Origin: Terebella lapidaria
Taxonomy: Eukaryota; Annelida; Polychaeta; Terebellida; Terebellidae
NCBI GenBank assembly: GCA_949152475.1
Contig: OX424560.1
Span: forward strand, 3,782,001-3,846,000
DNA: 64,000 bases
Direction of reading: 5' to 3'
A model generated the notes under the pieces. It was given only the letters and a program-made list of their open reading frames with translations. It did no database searches and was not told the origin of the DNA. A program made the position numbers and the translations under genes. This document shows, in pieces, positions 23,030-32,872 of the stretch (position 1 is its first letter; each line of letters opens with the position of its first letter).

Positions 23030-25563
23030 TTAGTTTGGTTACCGGTTTGGTTAGGTACTGACAACACTTGAGCTGTCCTTCTGTCAGTACCGGGACCATT
23101 GGGCCGAAATGCTAGCGGTTTCATGCCGTTACGTACTAGCACATCCTTAAGCCGAAAGCATCGCATCCAGCGATGGCCGGGCTTCTTGCAAAAGAAGCAA
23201 ACCATGGGTCGTCCGGGTTGCGGGGGTCGATCACCTTTCATCGGGGCCGTTGTTCGTAGGACAGAGAAGATAGCCGTTTCCTCGCACAGTCCATTCTCGT
23301 CACTAAGGACGCACTGGAAGGCTTCAGCCACCCACTCGCGTGAGCTGGTTGGCACTGAGTGTTCGTCGCAACCTTGTAGGCCGGTAGTGTCACTGTCCGC
23401 GGGGTCGTAGTAGGCCGCAATTTGCTCTGGGGTTAGTGTTTCCCCCTGAGTGACTTGTCCCATGGCACAGGACAGTTCCTCATTGACAGGGTCGTCTTCC
23501 GCGTATCCGCTTGCGGAAATGTCAGCACGTCGTGTGCCTCGATGTCGATCTCTGGCTGTCCTCTGTTGACGACTCTCTACCTTGAGAACGGCCGTAAGTG
23601 CCTCACTGTAACTGTTAAAAGTGAGGGCACACAGTTTATCGGCGATGGGGTCGGGTTGGCCGTTCACGAATTGCGCAATCACAGTTCGTTGCCGCGACGT
23701 TGGCGTAACGTCGTCGAACACTTGCTCCGCCAGGGCCTGGAGTCGCTCCATGTAGTGTTCCGCGTCCTCTTTTCGTTCCCGCTTGAGGAACGGGAAATCG
23801 TCCCGTTTGGACTGTCGACGGGGCTCGGGTTCCCAGCCCTCTAGGAGTTGGCGACGGAACTCTCCCCAGGGAGTTGCGACCGGGATATTGAGAGCTAGCG
23901 CTTCAGCGCGGCCGCGTAGCGTGCTCCGGAAGGTCGTCGTCTTGTTGAGGTCGGAGTAAGTAAAGGCCGCAGCGAATTGTTCGAAACTCCGAACGTATTG
24001 AGTGAGATTGCCCTCCTTAAAGGTCGCACGCCATTGAGCCATCTTAGCCGTAGCCAACGTTTGGGGCTCAGACGTGAGTCTCTGTGGCGTGGGCGTGTCA
24101 ACACTCACCGCAACTGGTGTAGTCGCTGTAGTGGCCGTCGGAGTCGGAACAGCCGAAGTCGCCGGAGCCGTCGTATCTGGGCCGATCGGGGTCGCGTTAG
24201 CGGGGGCGGTCGGTGCTGTCGTCGCGGAGACGGCGAGCGATGCGGCGGGTGGTGCCGTCGTGTGGCTGGGGTCGTGTGGTGCTTGTGCAGCGGGGGCCGG
24301 TTGACTGTATGGAGGCGTCACCCATGGTATCCCGACTGAGGGTGGGAATACAGCCGGTGGTGGATATCGGTATACCGATCCATCCGGGCATACACCATGG
24401 TACACTAATCCGGGTTGTGTACCATGATAGCCGGTGTCAGCGATCACGCTGGGAACGCCACCATATCCAGGCGGTGGGTTCGCGTAGCCGACATGCGGTG
24501 AATAGTATCCGACAGCTACTCCATTTGGAACACCGCTTGTTGCGCCAGGGTATCCGACTGGCGGTACACCATATCCGTTGGTGTTTCCGACTGATTGTGA
24601 GATCGGAGGTCCGATCATTTGCACAACACTTTCTGCCGGAGCAGACACAACTTGATCTTGCGACGGATCGAAGCGCGGTTGTTCTCCGGTAGTCGGCGAT
24701 GGTCGGTGCGTGGTCGGCGCGGGAGCGCGTGTGTCGGAAGTCGGCGTGTCGGGGTCGCAGAGTCGGCGACTTGATGTCGAGGGTGCTTGTCGGGGTCGCG
24801 CTTGTCGCATGGTGGCGCGAGGTTCCGCCATTGTGTCGCTGGGTCGTTGTTGTCGTAGCGGCGTCGCGATCCGGGTAGCGGTCGTCATCAGGATGTCTTC
24901 GGATGTCGCTCCCGTCTGGCTGGGTCGTGTGTACTCTACCACCGTAGGCTCGGTCGGTATGCGTGAGTACATTTCTGGCGCGGGGCCGTGTTGTCTCGGC
25001 GTCATGGACGGCGCCAGGGGTCGATTGGCCGAATAAGCGTTCGGCGGGGTCGATTCCGGAACATTGTCAGACTGACAAACCCACTGTCGTATCCGAGAGT
25101 TACTTGGTGGGTGCGTAACCATTGACGTGTCTATGGTTACCGGCCGAACGTCCACTGCTAATTGTTCTGGGTCGATATCACAATCTACGCTCGCTCTTTG
25201 ACGTGAGCGCGTATAGTTTCTGTCGGCAAAGTCACTTTTCTGGGTCGCTCTAGCCGGCGTGGCCGAGTACGCTCTAGCGTGCGCACGCAGAATGTCACTT
25301 ACTGTATGTGACGGGTCGAGCGGGTCTTCGTCTAGGAACTCCTGCACCAGGTCGGTAGGCGGCGAAAACGATCTCAGGGACGAATGGTCGCCAATGGAGT
25401 CGAAAAGGCCGGACGGTTGTTGCTCCTGCGACAGTGGAACTGTATCGCTCATGGCAACTGAGCGAGGGCCGGAAGGTCGGAAGGCCGGATTCGGATTGAT
25501 CGTCACTTCATCATCCGTAGGGTCGAGTGGCTCACTGCGGGAGGCTCCCGGGGCTAATGCCAT
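22987..25563 (-). CDS. gag: Gag polyprotein (capsid and CCHC nucleocapsid)
   Basis: 858 residues from the first ATG at 25563; a TTG lies one codon before. Residue numbers here count from that TTG. The N-terminal half (1-505) is long for a gypsy Gag and low in complexity: Ser/Pro/Thr-rich, with a Gly-Pro-Tyr-Val-rich tract at 320-425 and an Ala/Thr/Pro tract at 425-500. Residues about 508-668 form the retrotransposon capsid-like domain (WRATFKEGNLTQYV, ALNIPVATPWGEFRRQL, MERLQALAEQVFDD). One zinc knuckle of the CX2CX4HX4C type lies at 790-803 (CFFCKKPGHRWMRC). It packages the RNA into particles. The leader before the ATG is only about 65 bases. The frame is intact. Confidence 0.93.
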   Translation of the reverse strand: MALAPGASRSEPLDPTDDEVTINPNPAFRPSGPRSVAMSDTVPLSQEQQPSGLFDSIGDHSSLRSFSPPTDLVQEFLDEDPLDPSHTVSDILRAHARAYSATPARATQKSDFADRNYTRSRQRASVDCDIDPEQLAVDVRPVTIDTSMVTHPPSNSRIRQWVCQSDNVPESTPPNAYSANRPLAPSMTPRQHGPAPEMYSRIPTEPTVVEYTRPSQTGATSEDILMTTATRIATPLRQQRPSDTMAEPRATMRQARPRQAPSTSSRRLCDPDTPTSDTRAPAPTTHRPSPTTGEQPRFDPSQDQVVSAPAESVVQMIGPPISQSVGNTNGYGVPPVGYPGATSGVPNGVAVGYYSPHVGYANPPPGYGGVPSVIADTGYHGTQPGLVYHGVCPDGSVYRYPPPAVFPPSVGIPWVTPPYSQPAPAAQAPHDPSHTTAPPAASLAVSATTAPTAPANATPIGPDTTAPATSAVPTPTATTATTPVAVSVDTPTPQRLTSEPQTLATAKMAQWRATFKEGNLTQYVRSFEQFAAAFTYSDLNKTTTFRSTLRGRAEALALNIPVATPWGEFRRQLLEGWEPEPRRQSKRDDFPFLKRERKEDAEHYMERLQALAEQVFDDVTPTSRQRTVIAQFVNGQPDPIADKLCALTFNSYSEALTAVLKVESRQQRTARDRHRGTRRADISASGYAEDDPVNEELSCAMGQVTQGETLTPEQIAAYYDPADSDTTGLQGCDEHSVPTSSREWVAEAFQCVLSDENGLCEETAIFSVLRTTAPMKGDRPPQPGRPMVCFFCKKPGHRWMRCFRLKDVLVRNGMKPLAFRPNGPGTDRRTAQVLSVPNQTGNQTKPAPPTPPTPSSNQ

Positions 25564-25608
25564 CAATGCCGGTCAGGTCTGGGTCGATAATCCGAGACTA
25601 GCTCAGAT

Positions 25609-25626
25609 CCTGGTCGAACGGCGCCA
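25609..25626 (-). promoter_or_regulatory. Primer-binding site
   Basis: One base after the 5' LTR the sense strand reads TGGCGCCGTTCGACCAGG, beginning with the TGG that pairs with a tRNA CCA end. I cannot name the tRNA: only the first 7 bases agree with a lysine-tRNA type site. The TRIM at 48960 has a very similar start, TGGTGCCGT, also after a single T. Confidence 0.7.
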
Positions 25627-25627
25627 A

Positions 25628-26360
25628 TGTGACGAATATCGTTCACGGCCGATATCAAGCCGGTTTAACTGGGTCGTCGTGTGATACAATAAGCCGGCAG
25701 TTTCAATTTAACTGTTTATTGTGGTGATAAAGACTGATGATCAATCACTCACAAACAGGGTCGCACTCTCACCTACGTCGGGTGATATCCCAGTCTATAT
25801 TTCTATATTCCTAGTATAGTCCTTTATACAACTTGCACATATATCCGATAGATTATATATATTAATATCGACAGTCTCACAGGAACTTTTGTATATACGT
25901 CCTGCCACTGGGATTTTCACTACACTTCTGCGCAGTAAAGCGGGGCCGAGGGACCATGTGGCTGTGTAATTTCCCGCCAAGTGTAAGCGGTGTTGTGATA
26001 GGTTGAATGTGTGGTGCAATGCGCTGATGTCACCGGGAAAGTGGGTTTCCCCGGCTCGTGTCAATACTTGGAATGCCTGTATGTGTGCACGTGATGTATG
26101 GAGTATGTGTGTCAAGTTCTATGTTTAGAAGTCAGTGCATGTGAAGGTCAAGGTCGGGTAAACGGGGCCGAGTGTACTGAGCTAGCGGGGCCGCAGGTGC
26201 GTGGTTTGACCTGTGTATGTAACCATGACTACATGGAGTTTATGCTTGTGATCGTATAGTGTGTACTTGTCCTGTATGTAAGTCATGTAGGATGAATGTT
26301 TGTTGTGGAAATGTGTAGTGCGCGGGAGGGACGGGAGTAACAGTCGCTAAAATTACTACA
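25628..26360 (-). repeat. 5' LTR
   Basis: 733 bp, apparently identical to 12969-13701. It should hold the promoter; TATA-like sequence lies near 25850-25895 on the sense strand. It contains two GGGTCG and three GGGCCG copies on the plus strand. Confidence 0.93.
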
Positions 26361-26364
26361 TATA
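26361..26364. repeat. Target-site duplication TATA, right
   Basis: Matches 12965-12968. Confidence 0.7.
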
Positions 26365-26960
26365 GTAGGGCATCATCTGTCATCTGTGGGATCATTAGTC
26401 GACGATAATGATATTTCAATATCAACTGTAGCGATATAGCGAGTCTGAACTGGTTTCCAGGATATTGTGCTTTATATTAGTAGTGTTGTACTATTTGTGT
26501 TGTATCATGCTCGGTCTTGGTCTACAACCCAGTCTCTTGACTTCAAAGTATACCATGACAAAGAACATGACTATTGTGTGTGCTCGTCCTCTTTTGCTGA
26601 CGAGGCCGTGTGCGAAAGACATTCTCACTAGACAACATGGATTTTTGTGGGATGTTGATACCGATAAGCCAGAACGTTTGTTGCAGCCAGTTATACCCTT
26701 TTATGTAGAAAATCAGAAAAAAATCTTAAATTTGGCATATTAATGTTAATAGAACCAGACAATACTGCTAAGTTCGAACCCTTAGCAGTATTGTTACATA
26801 AATCAATGATCGATGTATTGTCATTTCAGAAAGCTAAGTTTGATAACTCTTTAAGAAAATGGGCAGTTCTCCATCCCTTGTTTCATAGTGGTGGAAAAGA
26901 TGCTAAAACTAATTGTAGAGGATTGATGGTTTTTATTTGTTTTGATACAAAAAACAAAGA
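26361..26960 (+). repeat. Dispersed repeat family A, copy 1, right part
   Basis: Continuation of the repeat split by the gypsy insertion. CTCTTTTGCTGACGAGGC (26588) and the following block correspond to TTCTTTTGCTGACGAAGCC (28490) in copy 2. Two adjoining frames of 92 and 74 codons occur here, but neither is kept in copy 2. Confidence 0.6.
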
Positions 26961-27219
26961 AAGTTGAATGATTTTAATGAAATGTTGGTGAGAACAACGG
27001 AACCCTATTCAGACAATATTTAATATACACTCAATCTATGAAATCTACAAAAAAAAAATAATCTTTTCCGGATTTTGAGGAAACAACCTTGTCCATACGT
27101 AACTACGTACCTACACGCATACATACCTCCTACATACATACATGGCTGATACACTGCAAAAACAAAACGCACCACGATATTGTACTTAGCCAATGGCCTG
27201 GTAAGAACATATACATGTA

Positions 27220-28750
27220 TGCGTGCTGCACCTGAACATCTTCAACCATGTAGCTGAGCGATCAATATGTCTGGGTAGACAGTTAAATCGTCAAATGAAA
27301 GCACACTCCCCTCTTATTGACATGAACTCATATTTCTGAACGAAAGTGTCCTGTAAAATGTTTTCAATGGGAGAACATAACGCACTGGTAAATATATGTA
27401 CAATGGTCCGGCATTGTCCGCCTCGACCAAGTAAATAGTTATACATGTATTCCTAAATCCCAACATAAACCGCCCTACTTCATGTTCCCTACAAAAGTAA
27501 AATAGTCCGGCGGGACTGAGAAGCTGGAAGATTCAACATATCTAACATCTTGTACGCGTAGCACATCATGGTGGATTTAGGATGTTTGATGTGACATAAG
27601 CTGACTCTGGACATATTATATTGGTCTGAATTCGTGACACAGTAAGAAACAGAAACACGCGTGTCACATTCAATGCAATGAAAAACGATTGTAAGTTAAA
27701 GTACATTGAACGTCTATTGGTATTGATAATACTATAACCCGAGCATACACAATGTATTAGGGACAATTTTCCCACACATTCATGGATATCGTGATGTTAC
27801 GCTTAACAACAAACTAATATAGCGTAACAACAAATAATAATAGGATTAAACTATTATGCTGATTATGAAGCATGCAAAAGACACAAAATTTGTTAGGTTT
27901 GAACATATTACACTCTACATTTTTATGATAACCAATCATCTGGAAATCGGTACGAAAACTAGCGTTTGCTGTGTTATTTCCAGGACATGCTCACAAGTAT
28001 GAATATCAAGTATTCCCTCTCGTTTTTAGACACCTACATCAATAAAAATCTCCATAAATCGTGCCAATACTCCCGATATGTCCACTCATGTGCTACTGCA
28101 TACTTGCTGTTCCTCTTTGCTGTGGTGTTATCTGATATAAGTTCTGCCAACGAAGGACGAAGCTTTGTTTGTGATATCGTGCAAATCGCGCACAGAGCAT
28201 ACATTGTGGAAGAGTTGTTATCCCTGTGTTAGCTGGCTTCATGAACGTTGTTTTCTTGGAAACTTATGATGTTAATCACACGTCAGATCTCGCTGATATT
28301 AGTCTGGAACAAAGTTAAATATCTTCAACTTTGTATTTTTATCTGGACATAGAAATAAATCAATCTTGATTACATGATTTTGATCATACATAAGTTTTGA
28401 TGAGTTTTGTGTGATGTCAAAGAACATAACAAGGGTTTTGCTCGTCTGGCTTGGAGGGTGATGGGTTGATAGGTTCCAACGTCTCATACTTCTTTTGCTG
28501 ACGAAGCCTAGTGCCATTCTCACTAAACATCAGGCTTTTTATGGGAAGCTGATAGCCTTCCATAACCAGAATGTTTGGTTTTATTGTTTCTCGGTATTAA
28601 AAGCTAATGGCTGTCTCCCAAGATTTTCTTCCATTCGCACATTCAGAAGCAAACGGTCAGGAATTATGGTGATAGTATATGAGATGGGATAAGACCCCAT
28701 AAATTAAATAGGGACATGAATAACAATGAGGCACAACGGGACAAAAACTC
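27220..28750 (+). repeat. Dispersed repeat family A, copy 2
   Basis: Uninterrupted copy of the family that flanks the gypsy element (matches listed at 11340). Its end (28490-28740: TTGCTGACGAAGCC, CGGTATTAAAAGCTAATG, AATAGGGACATGAATAA) also matches 37120-37340. No coding capacity seen. Confidence 0.75.
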
Positions 28751-29050
28751 GTTGTTCCCGGGAAGTTATGGCTAGCAAATTGCCACGACGTTAGGATATT
28801 ATACAAATTTATGCTTCGGGTGGTTCATGTGATTGTCTTCATTTGTCTTCATTTCTATTCTGGTAGTTTGTTGAAACTATCAACTGAAACAAAAAGTCAA
28901 AACTAGGTTTATTGGAAATGCGTCGAACGATTCGCGCCATTTGGCGAGGTCAAACTATGAATATAACTAACAGAGGATAAGCTGACACCGCAGTATCATT
29001 TTAGGCAAGTGGTCTCATTTGAATCAATCACAGACAGGAAACATACATGG
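28751..29050. other. No feature seen
   Basis: AT-rich sequence without a recognisable gene, up to the approximate 3' boundary of the LINE. Confidence 0.5.
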
Positions 29051-29475
29051 GTTTTTTTTATAAACAATATTTATTTGGATTGATCAACAGGACATGCCTA
29101 TACAAAGATCTTTACGGTGAGAGGGACAAAATTAGTGCATCAAATATACAACAACAACAAAATTAAAAATTAAAAAAAATCCACCAGCACCATACAGTTG
29201 AAAGTACAACAGTTACTCCGACACCAATAAAATCTATACAGCTGAACATGTACTGGTTCATCAGAACAACATTCTGTATTTACAAATTCATCAATCAAGA
29301 TTGTAATTGACCAGTAAGCAAGACGTATGTCAAATATAATAGTATTAACAATAATAACAGTAACTGATCATAGCTAGCGATAACAAAATATTATTGATGA
29401 CTAGGAATATACTGGCAGCCCAGAGGTCAGCCGCGGTATGCTGCCTACCCAAGGACTACCAGAAAATATTCCGAA

Positions 29476-32400
29476 TCAGACTTTTTTGTAGTCAGTCTCG
29501 AAGCGACGGGTTTCCTTTATATTGTTTTGTACGGCTAGGGATATTTTGATATTTTCGTTCAAGGACATATTTTCATCACCAAATAACAAAACATCAACGT
29601 TTAAGGGACAAAAATCATTTAACTCGTTGAAAAGCGTTTGGCGAAAATCGCTATATAAAGTACAATCAAAAAGGTAGTGTTTGGGGTCCTCACATGACCA
29701 ACCACACTTACAATCAGGTCTATCAATGACATGTAAATTGTAACATAAATGAGCATTCAACAAGCTGCAACCAATGCGCAATCTTGCATAATGGATATTA
29801 GTGAAGCGCTCCCCAACCATGTACCATGCTTTTTTATTTCCATACAAGTCACTTTTTAATCTGTTTTGAAATGCACCGTATGTCGGCAGATCTCTAATGT
29901 CAATTGGTAAAGAGTTCCATGCAGATATAGTGGACGGAAAGAAGGATTTTCGAAAAGATTCCACTCGCGTTCGGAAGTTGGATACATTATGACGAGATCT
30001 AAGCCGATAATTCGTCCGTGCCTCAAAAGACGACGGCATGATATCAGTTAAATATGCTGGTGCCATGTTATTTTCGATTTTATAGAAATAGCATAGTTTG
30101 TGCATGTTACGTCTATCGCCCCAATAATGGCCACGCCATGTCCAAGTATAGATTGCTAATGTTAGACCTTTCGGTGGCTCCCGTGACAATTCTTAAAGCA
30201 CGGACTTGGACTTTATCTAATTTTTGGAGATCACACTCATGAGCTCCTGCCCATACCACATCTCCATACTCCAAAATCGGTCGCACGAAAGAGAGATAAA
30301 ATCTCTCAAGTGCTGATCGGTCGAGCTTAAACTTGAAGACATTGATTATATCAAGACGTTTCATAGCTTTGATGTAGATGCTATTGATATGTGAATGCCA
30401 CCAAAGATTGGAGCTGAACGTTTAACCTAGATGTTTGTGGGCTTCGACTTCGGACACCCTGAAATTATTGAATATCAAAGGTGGGTGTAATTCTATGTCC
30501 CGTTTGTTAGAAATGATCATTGATTCTGTTTTACTGGGACTAAAATTAACAAGCCATTGATCGGCCCAATTTTGGATCGATTGCAAATCCATATTGATAT
30601 AATCAGCTGTTGTAATTCTATTATTATCAACTGTCAGGAATAAGCAGGTATCATCTGCATACATCCGGATATCAGTGTAATTCACCACCTCAGTGATGTC
30701 ATTGATAAATATTAAAAATAGCAAAGGACCTAGGACTGATCCTTGTGGCACACCTGCCTTAATGGATCCCCAACTAGAAAAATGGCCATTTATGCAAACC
30801 CTTTGCATTCTATCGTTCAAATAGCTTGCCAACCATTTCAATAAATTTCCAGCGATACCTATTTTATGGAGCTTGAATATCAGCCCTGAGTGCCATACAC
30901 GTTCGAAGGCCTTACTAATATCCAAGAATACTACTCGTACCTCCTTGCCAGCATCAACGGCAGAACAGAATTTATGATACAGCTCCAATAGCTGACTCAC
31001 AGTTGAACAGCCAGGCATGAAGCCTGACTGCCAAAGGGACAATATGAAATTGTCTCGAAGGTAATTAAAGATATATTTGAAAATTATTTTCTCGAAAATT
31101 TTACTCGACGTATTCAGTAAAGAAACCGGCCGATAATTCGAAGGGTTACTAGAATCTCCTTTCTTGAAAATAGGTATTACGTTGGCCTGTTTCCATAATT
31201 TTGGAAACACCCCTTGCTGGAGACTAGCAGAAAATAGTTTAAACAAGGGGATTTTTATAACTTCGCCCAATAGACCCAATAATCTTGGTCCGATGCCATC
31301 AGGTCCGTATGCTTTAAATTACCGATCTGATCCGACACATCCTGCTCCGACAAGTCGATGTCACATAAAGTCACACTACTTGTGTTCAAGGAGTCAGGAA
31401 GAGATACCCCAGATTCATCCAGTTTCGAATTTGATAGAAATATATCGTTGAAGTAGTTGCATTTTTCAACTTCATCAACTAGAATTGTATCTCCTATCAC
31501 TAATGTTGGAATTTGAGACTTATTACCCTTTATATTAAAAAAGGTCTTATAAATATTCCAACATTCCTTTTTTTGAAAGGAACAATTAGAAATATCAAGT
31601 AATCGATTATTCTCATACTGTGCGTACGCTGGCAGTCTCGCTTCAGGCGCCTATGAATGCCTCTGTACCAGGGTTTGTCATCTGGACGTACATAAACTTT
31701 TTTATTCGGTATAAACTGCTTAGCACCATCGAGAATAATTGAGGTCCATTTCTCAGTTGAAAAATCAATATCCACAAAATTATTACACTCGGTATTCCAA
31801 TCGGTGTCGGATATGTATCGTTTTAGCCCACTTATATCAGCTTTATCATAGTCCCACATAATCCGTTTATAAGGCCGTTGTCCTTTGTATCTGAAAAGCA
31901 TCGAAATAGACACAGTGCAATGGTCATTAAATAGAAGTGGATCTAGGACATCGCTCTGTTTGACAAAATGAGGACAGTTAGATACTATCCGATCAAGTTT
32001 TGTCTGAGATGATGCTGTTACACGCGTGGGTTCGTCGATATGCGAAGTCAGATTATTGACGTCCACAAAAAAGTTGAAATGATTACCATGATATGTTTTG
32101 TTATCGGCGTTAAAATCACCGAGTATAATGATGTTCATATTATCTGTCGATTGCGTGTTATCAAAAGATTGTTGAAGATTGTCCCAGAAATCAACAGATG
32201 CATTTGGTGGTCTGTAGACGGTGCACAATAAAAATTTATTATTATGGCATCGCACTTCGAGCCACATTGCCTCAATGCCAGCAATTTCCAAGTCATGTCG
32301 CCGCTCTACTTCAAGGCGGGACGAAACCCAAGCTGCAACCCCACCCCCAAATGTGTGTCTCGGTCGCGACGGAAAATTGGATAAAAATTCGGCAACTCAA

Positions 32401-32872
32401 GATCTTTGTTCGCAACTGAATGGTCGAGCCATGTTTCGGACAAGGTAATAATTTCGTAATTATCGCTTAGTTGCAACCTGATGTGCTCTAATTTTTCTTT
32501 GTTGTTTCGCAGACTCTGAATAATCAGATGGCATATTGAAATATCGCTATAACATTGTTTTTGTACAGGTCCAGGGTTGGACTCTATATCACCAGAAAGC
32601 ATCAACAATATATGCATATAATCGCTGAATCGTACAACATTTGTGCAAGAACATATTGAGTACTTGATTGAAGGTTCAACACCTAATATCACAATGAAAC
32701 AATGACTATATATTAATGTAAATTCCAAACAAACGCATTCAGTAATTCGAATAAATACCGGTGGAATTATCCAACCTTGACCGAGCGTCGATGCAAGTTC
32801 CACAAAACATAAGAATGAACCAGAGACAAAGCAGGTCGTAAGGAGCAGGTCGCCAGAACAGATCAGGACTAA
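29476..32872 (-). pseudogene. LINE ORF2: 2A leader, endonuclease, reverse transcriptase (broken)
   Basis: From 32872 the frame opens with about 100 hydrophobic, Cys-rich residues ending in a 2A motif. Then come the endonuclease (SETWLD near 32435; TVYRPPNASVDFWDNL near 32190-32240; GDFNAD near 32110; a TKLDRIVS segment near 31985), linker, RT (NYRPVSLLNTSSKIFEKI near 31090-31140; FLDISKAFERVWH near 30890; GVPQGSVLGP near 30735; catalytic YADD near 30655) and a C-terminal region with a CKCGW...C cluster (29670-29730) typical of CR1/jockey-like ORF2. Breaks: frame changes near 32339-32348 (a C-run on the plus strand), 31620-31650, 31305-31325 and 30117-30121 (another homopolymer), plus an in-frame TAA at 30424-30422. 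Normally ORF2 protein nicks the target and reverse-transcribes the RNA. Two shifts lie in homopolymers, so assembly error is possible for those. Confidence 0.9.
32568..32594 (-). other. 2A 'stop-carry on' peptide
   Basis: The frame reads GDIESNPGP, matching the D(V/I)ExNPGP 2A consensus that makes ribosomes skip a peptide bond before the final proline. 2A sequences at the start of ORF2 are known in APE-type LINEs of sea urchins and other invertebrates. Here it separates a hydrophobic leader from the endonuclease. Confidence 0.92.

Larger units (their letters stand above)
12969..26360 (-). mobile_element. Young, apparently intact Ty3/gypsy LTR retrotransposon with a third ORF
   Basis: A 13,392-bp element bounded by two 733-bp LTRs and transcribed on the minus strand. 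Order in the sense direction: 5' LTR (25628-26360), primer-binding site, gag, pol (protease-RT-RNase H-integrase), a 1.4-kb gap, a 932-residue ORF3, polypurine tract, 3' LTR (12969-13701). The LTRs look identical by eye and all three frames are open, so insertion is recent and the copy may be active. Element DNA is clearly more GC-rich than the flanks. The hexamer GGGYCG is strikingly over-represented on the plus strand throughout. It is inserted in a family-A dispersed repeat. Confidence 0.95.

Noticed and set aside
26465-26967. Two adjacent plus-strand frames as a small gene
   Set aside because: They lie in a family-A repeat and are not preserved in the other copies; no domain or splice context seen.
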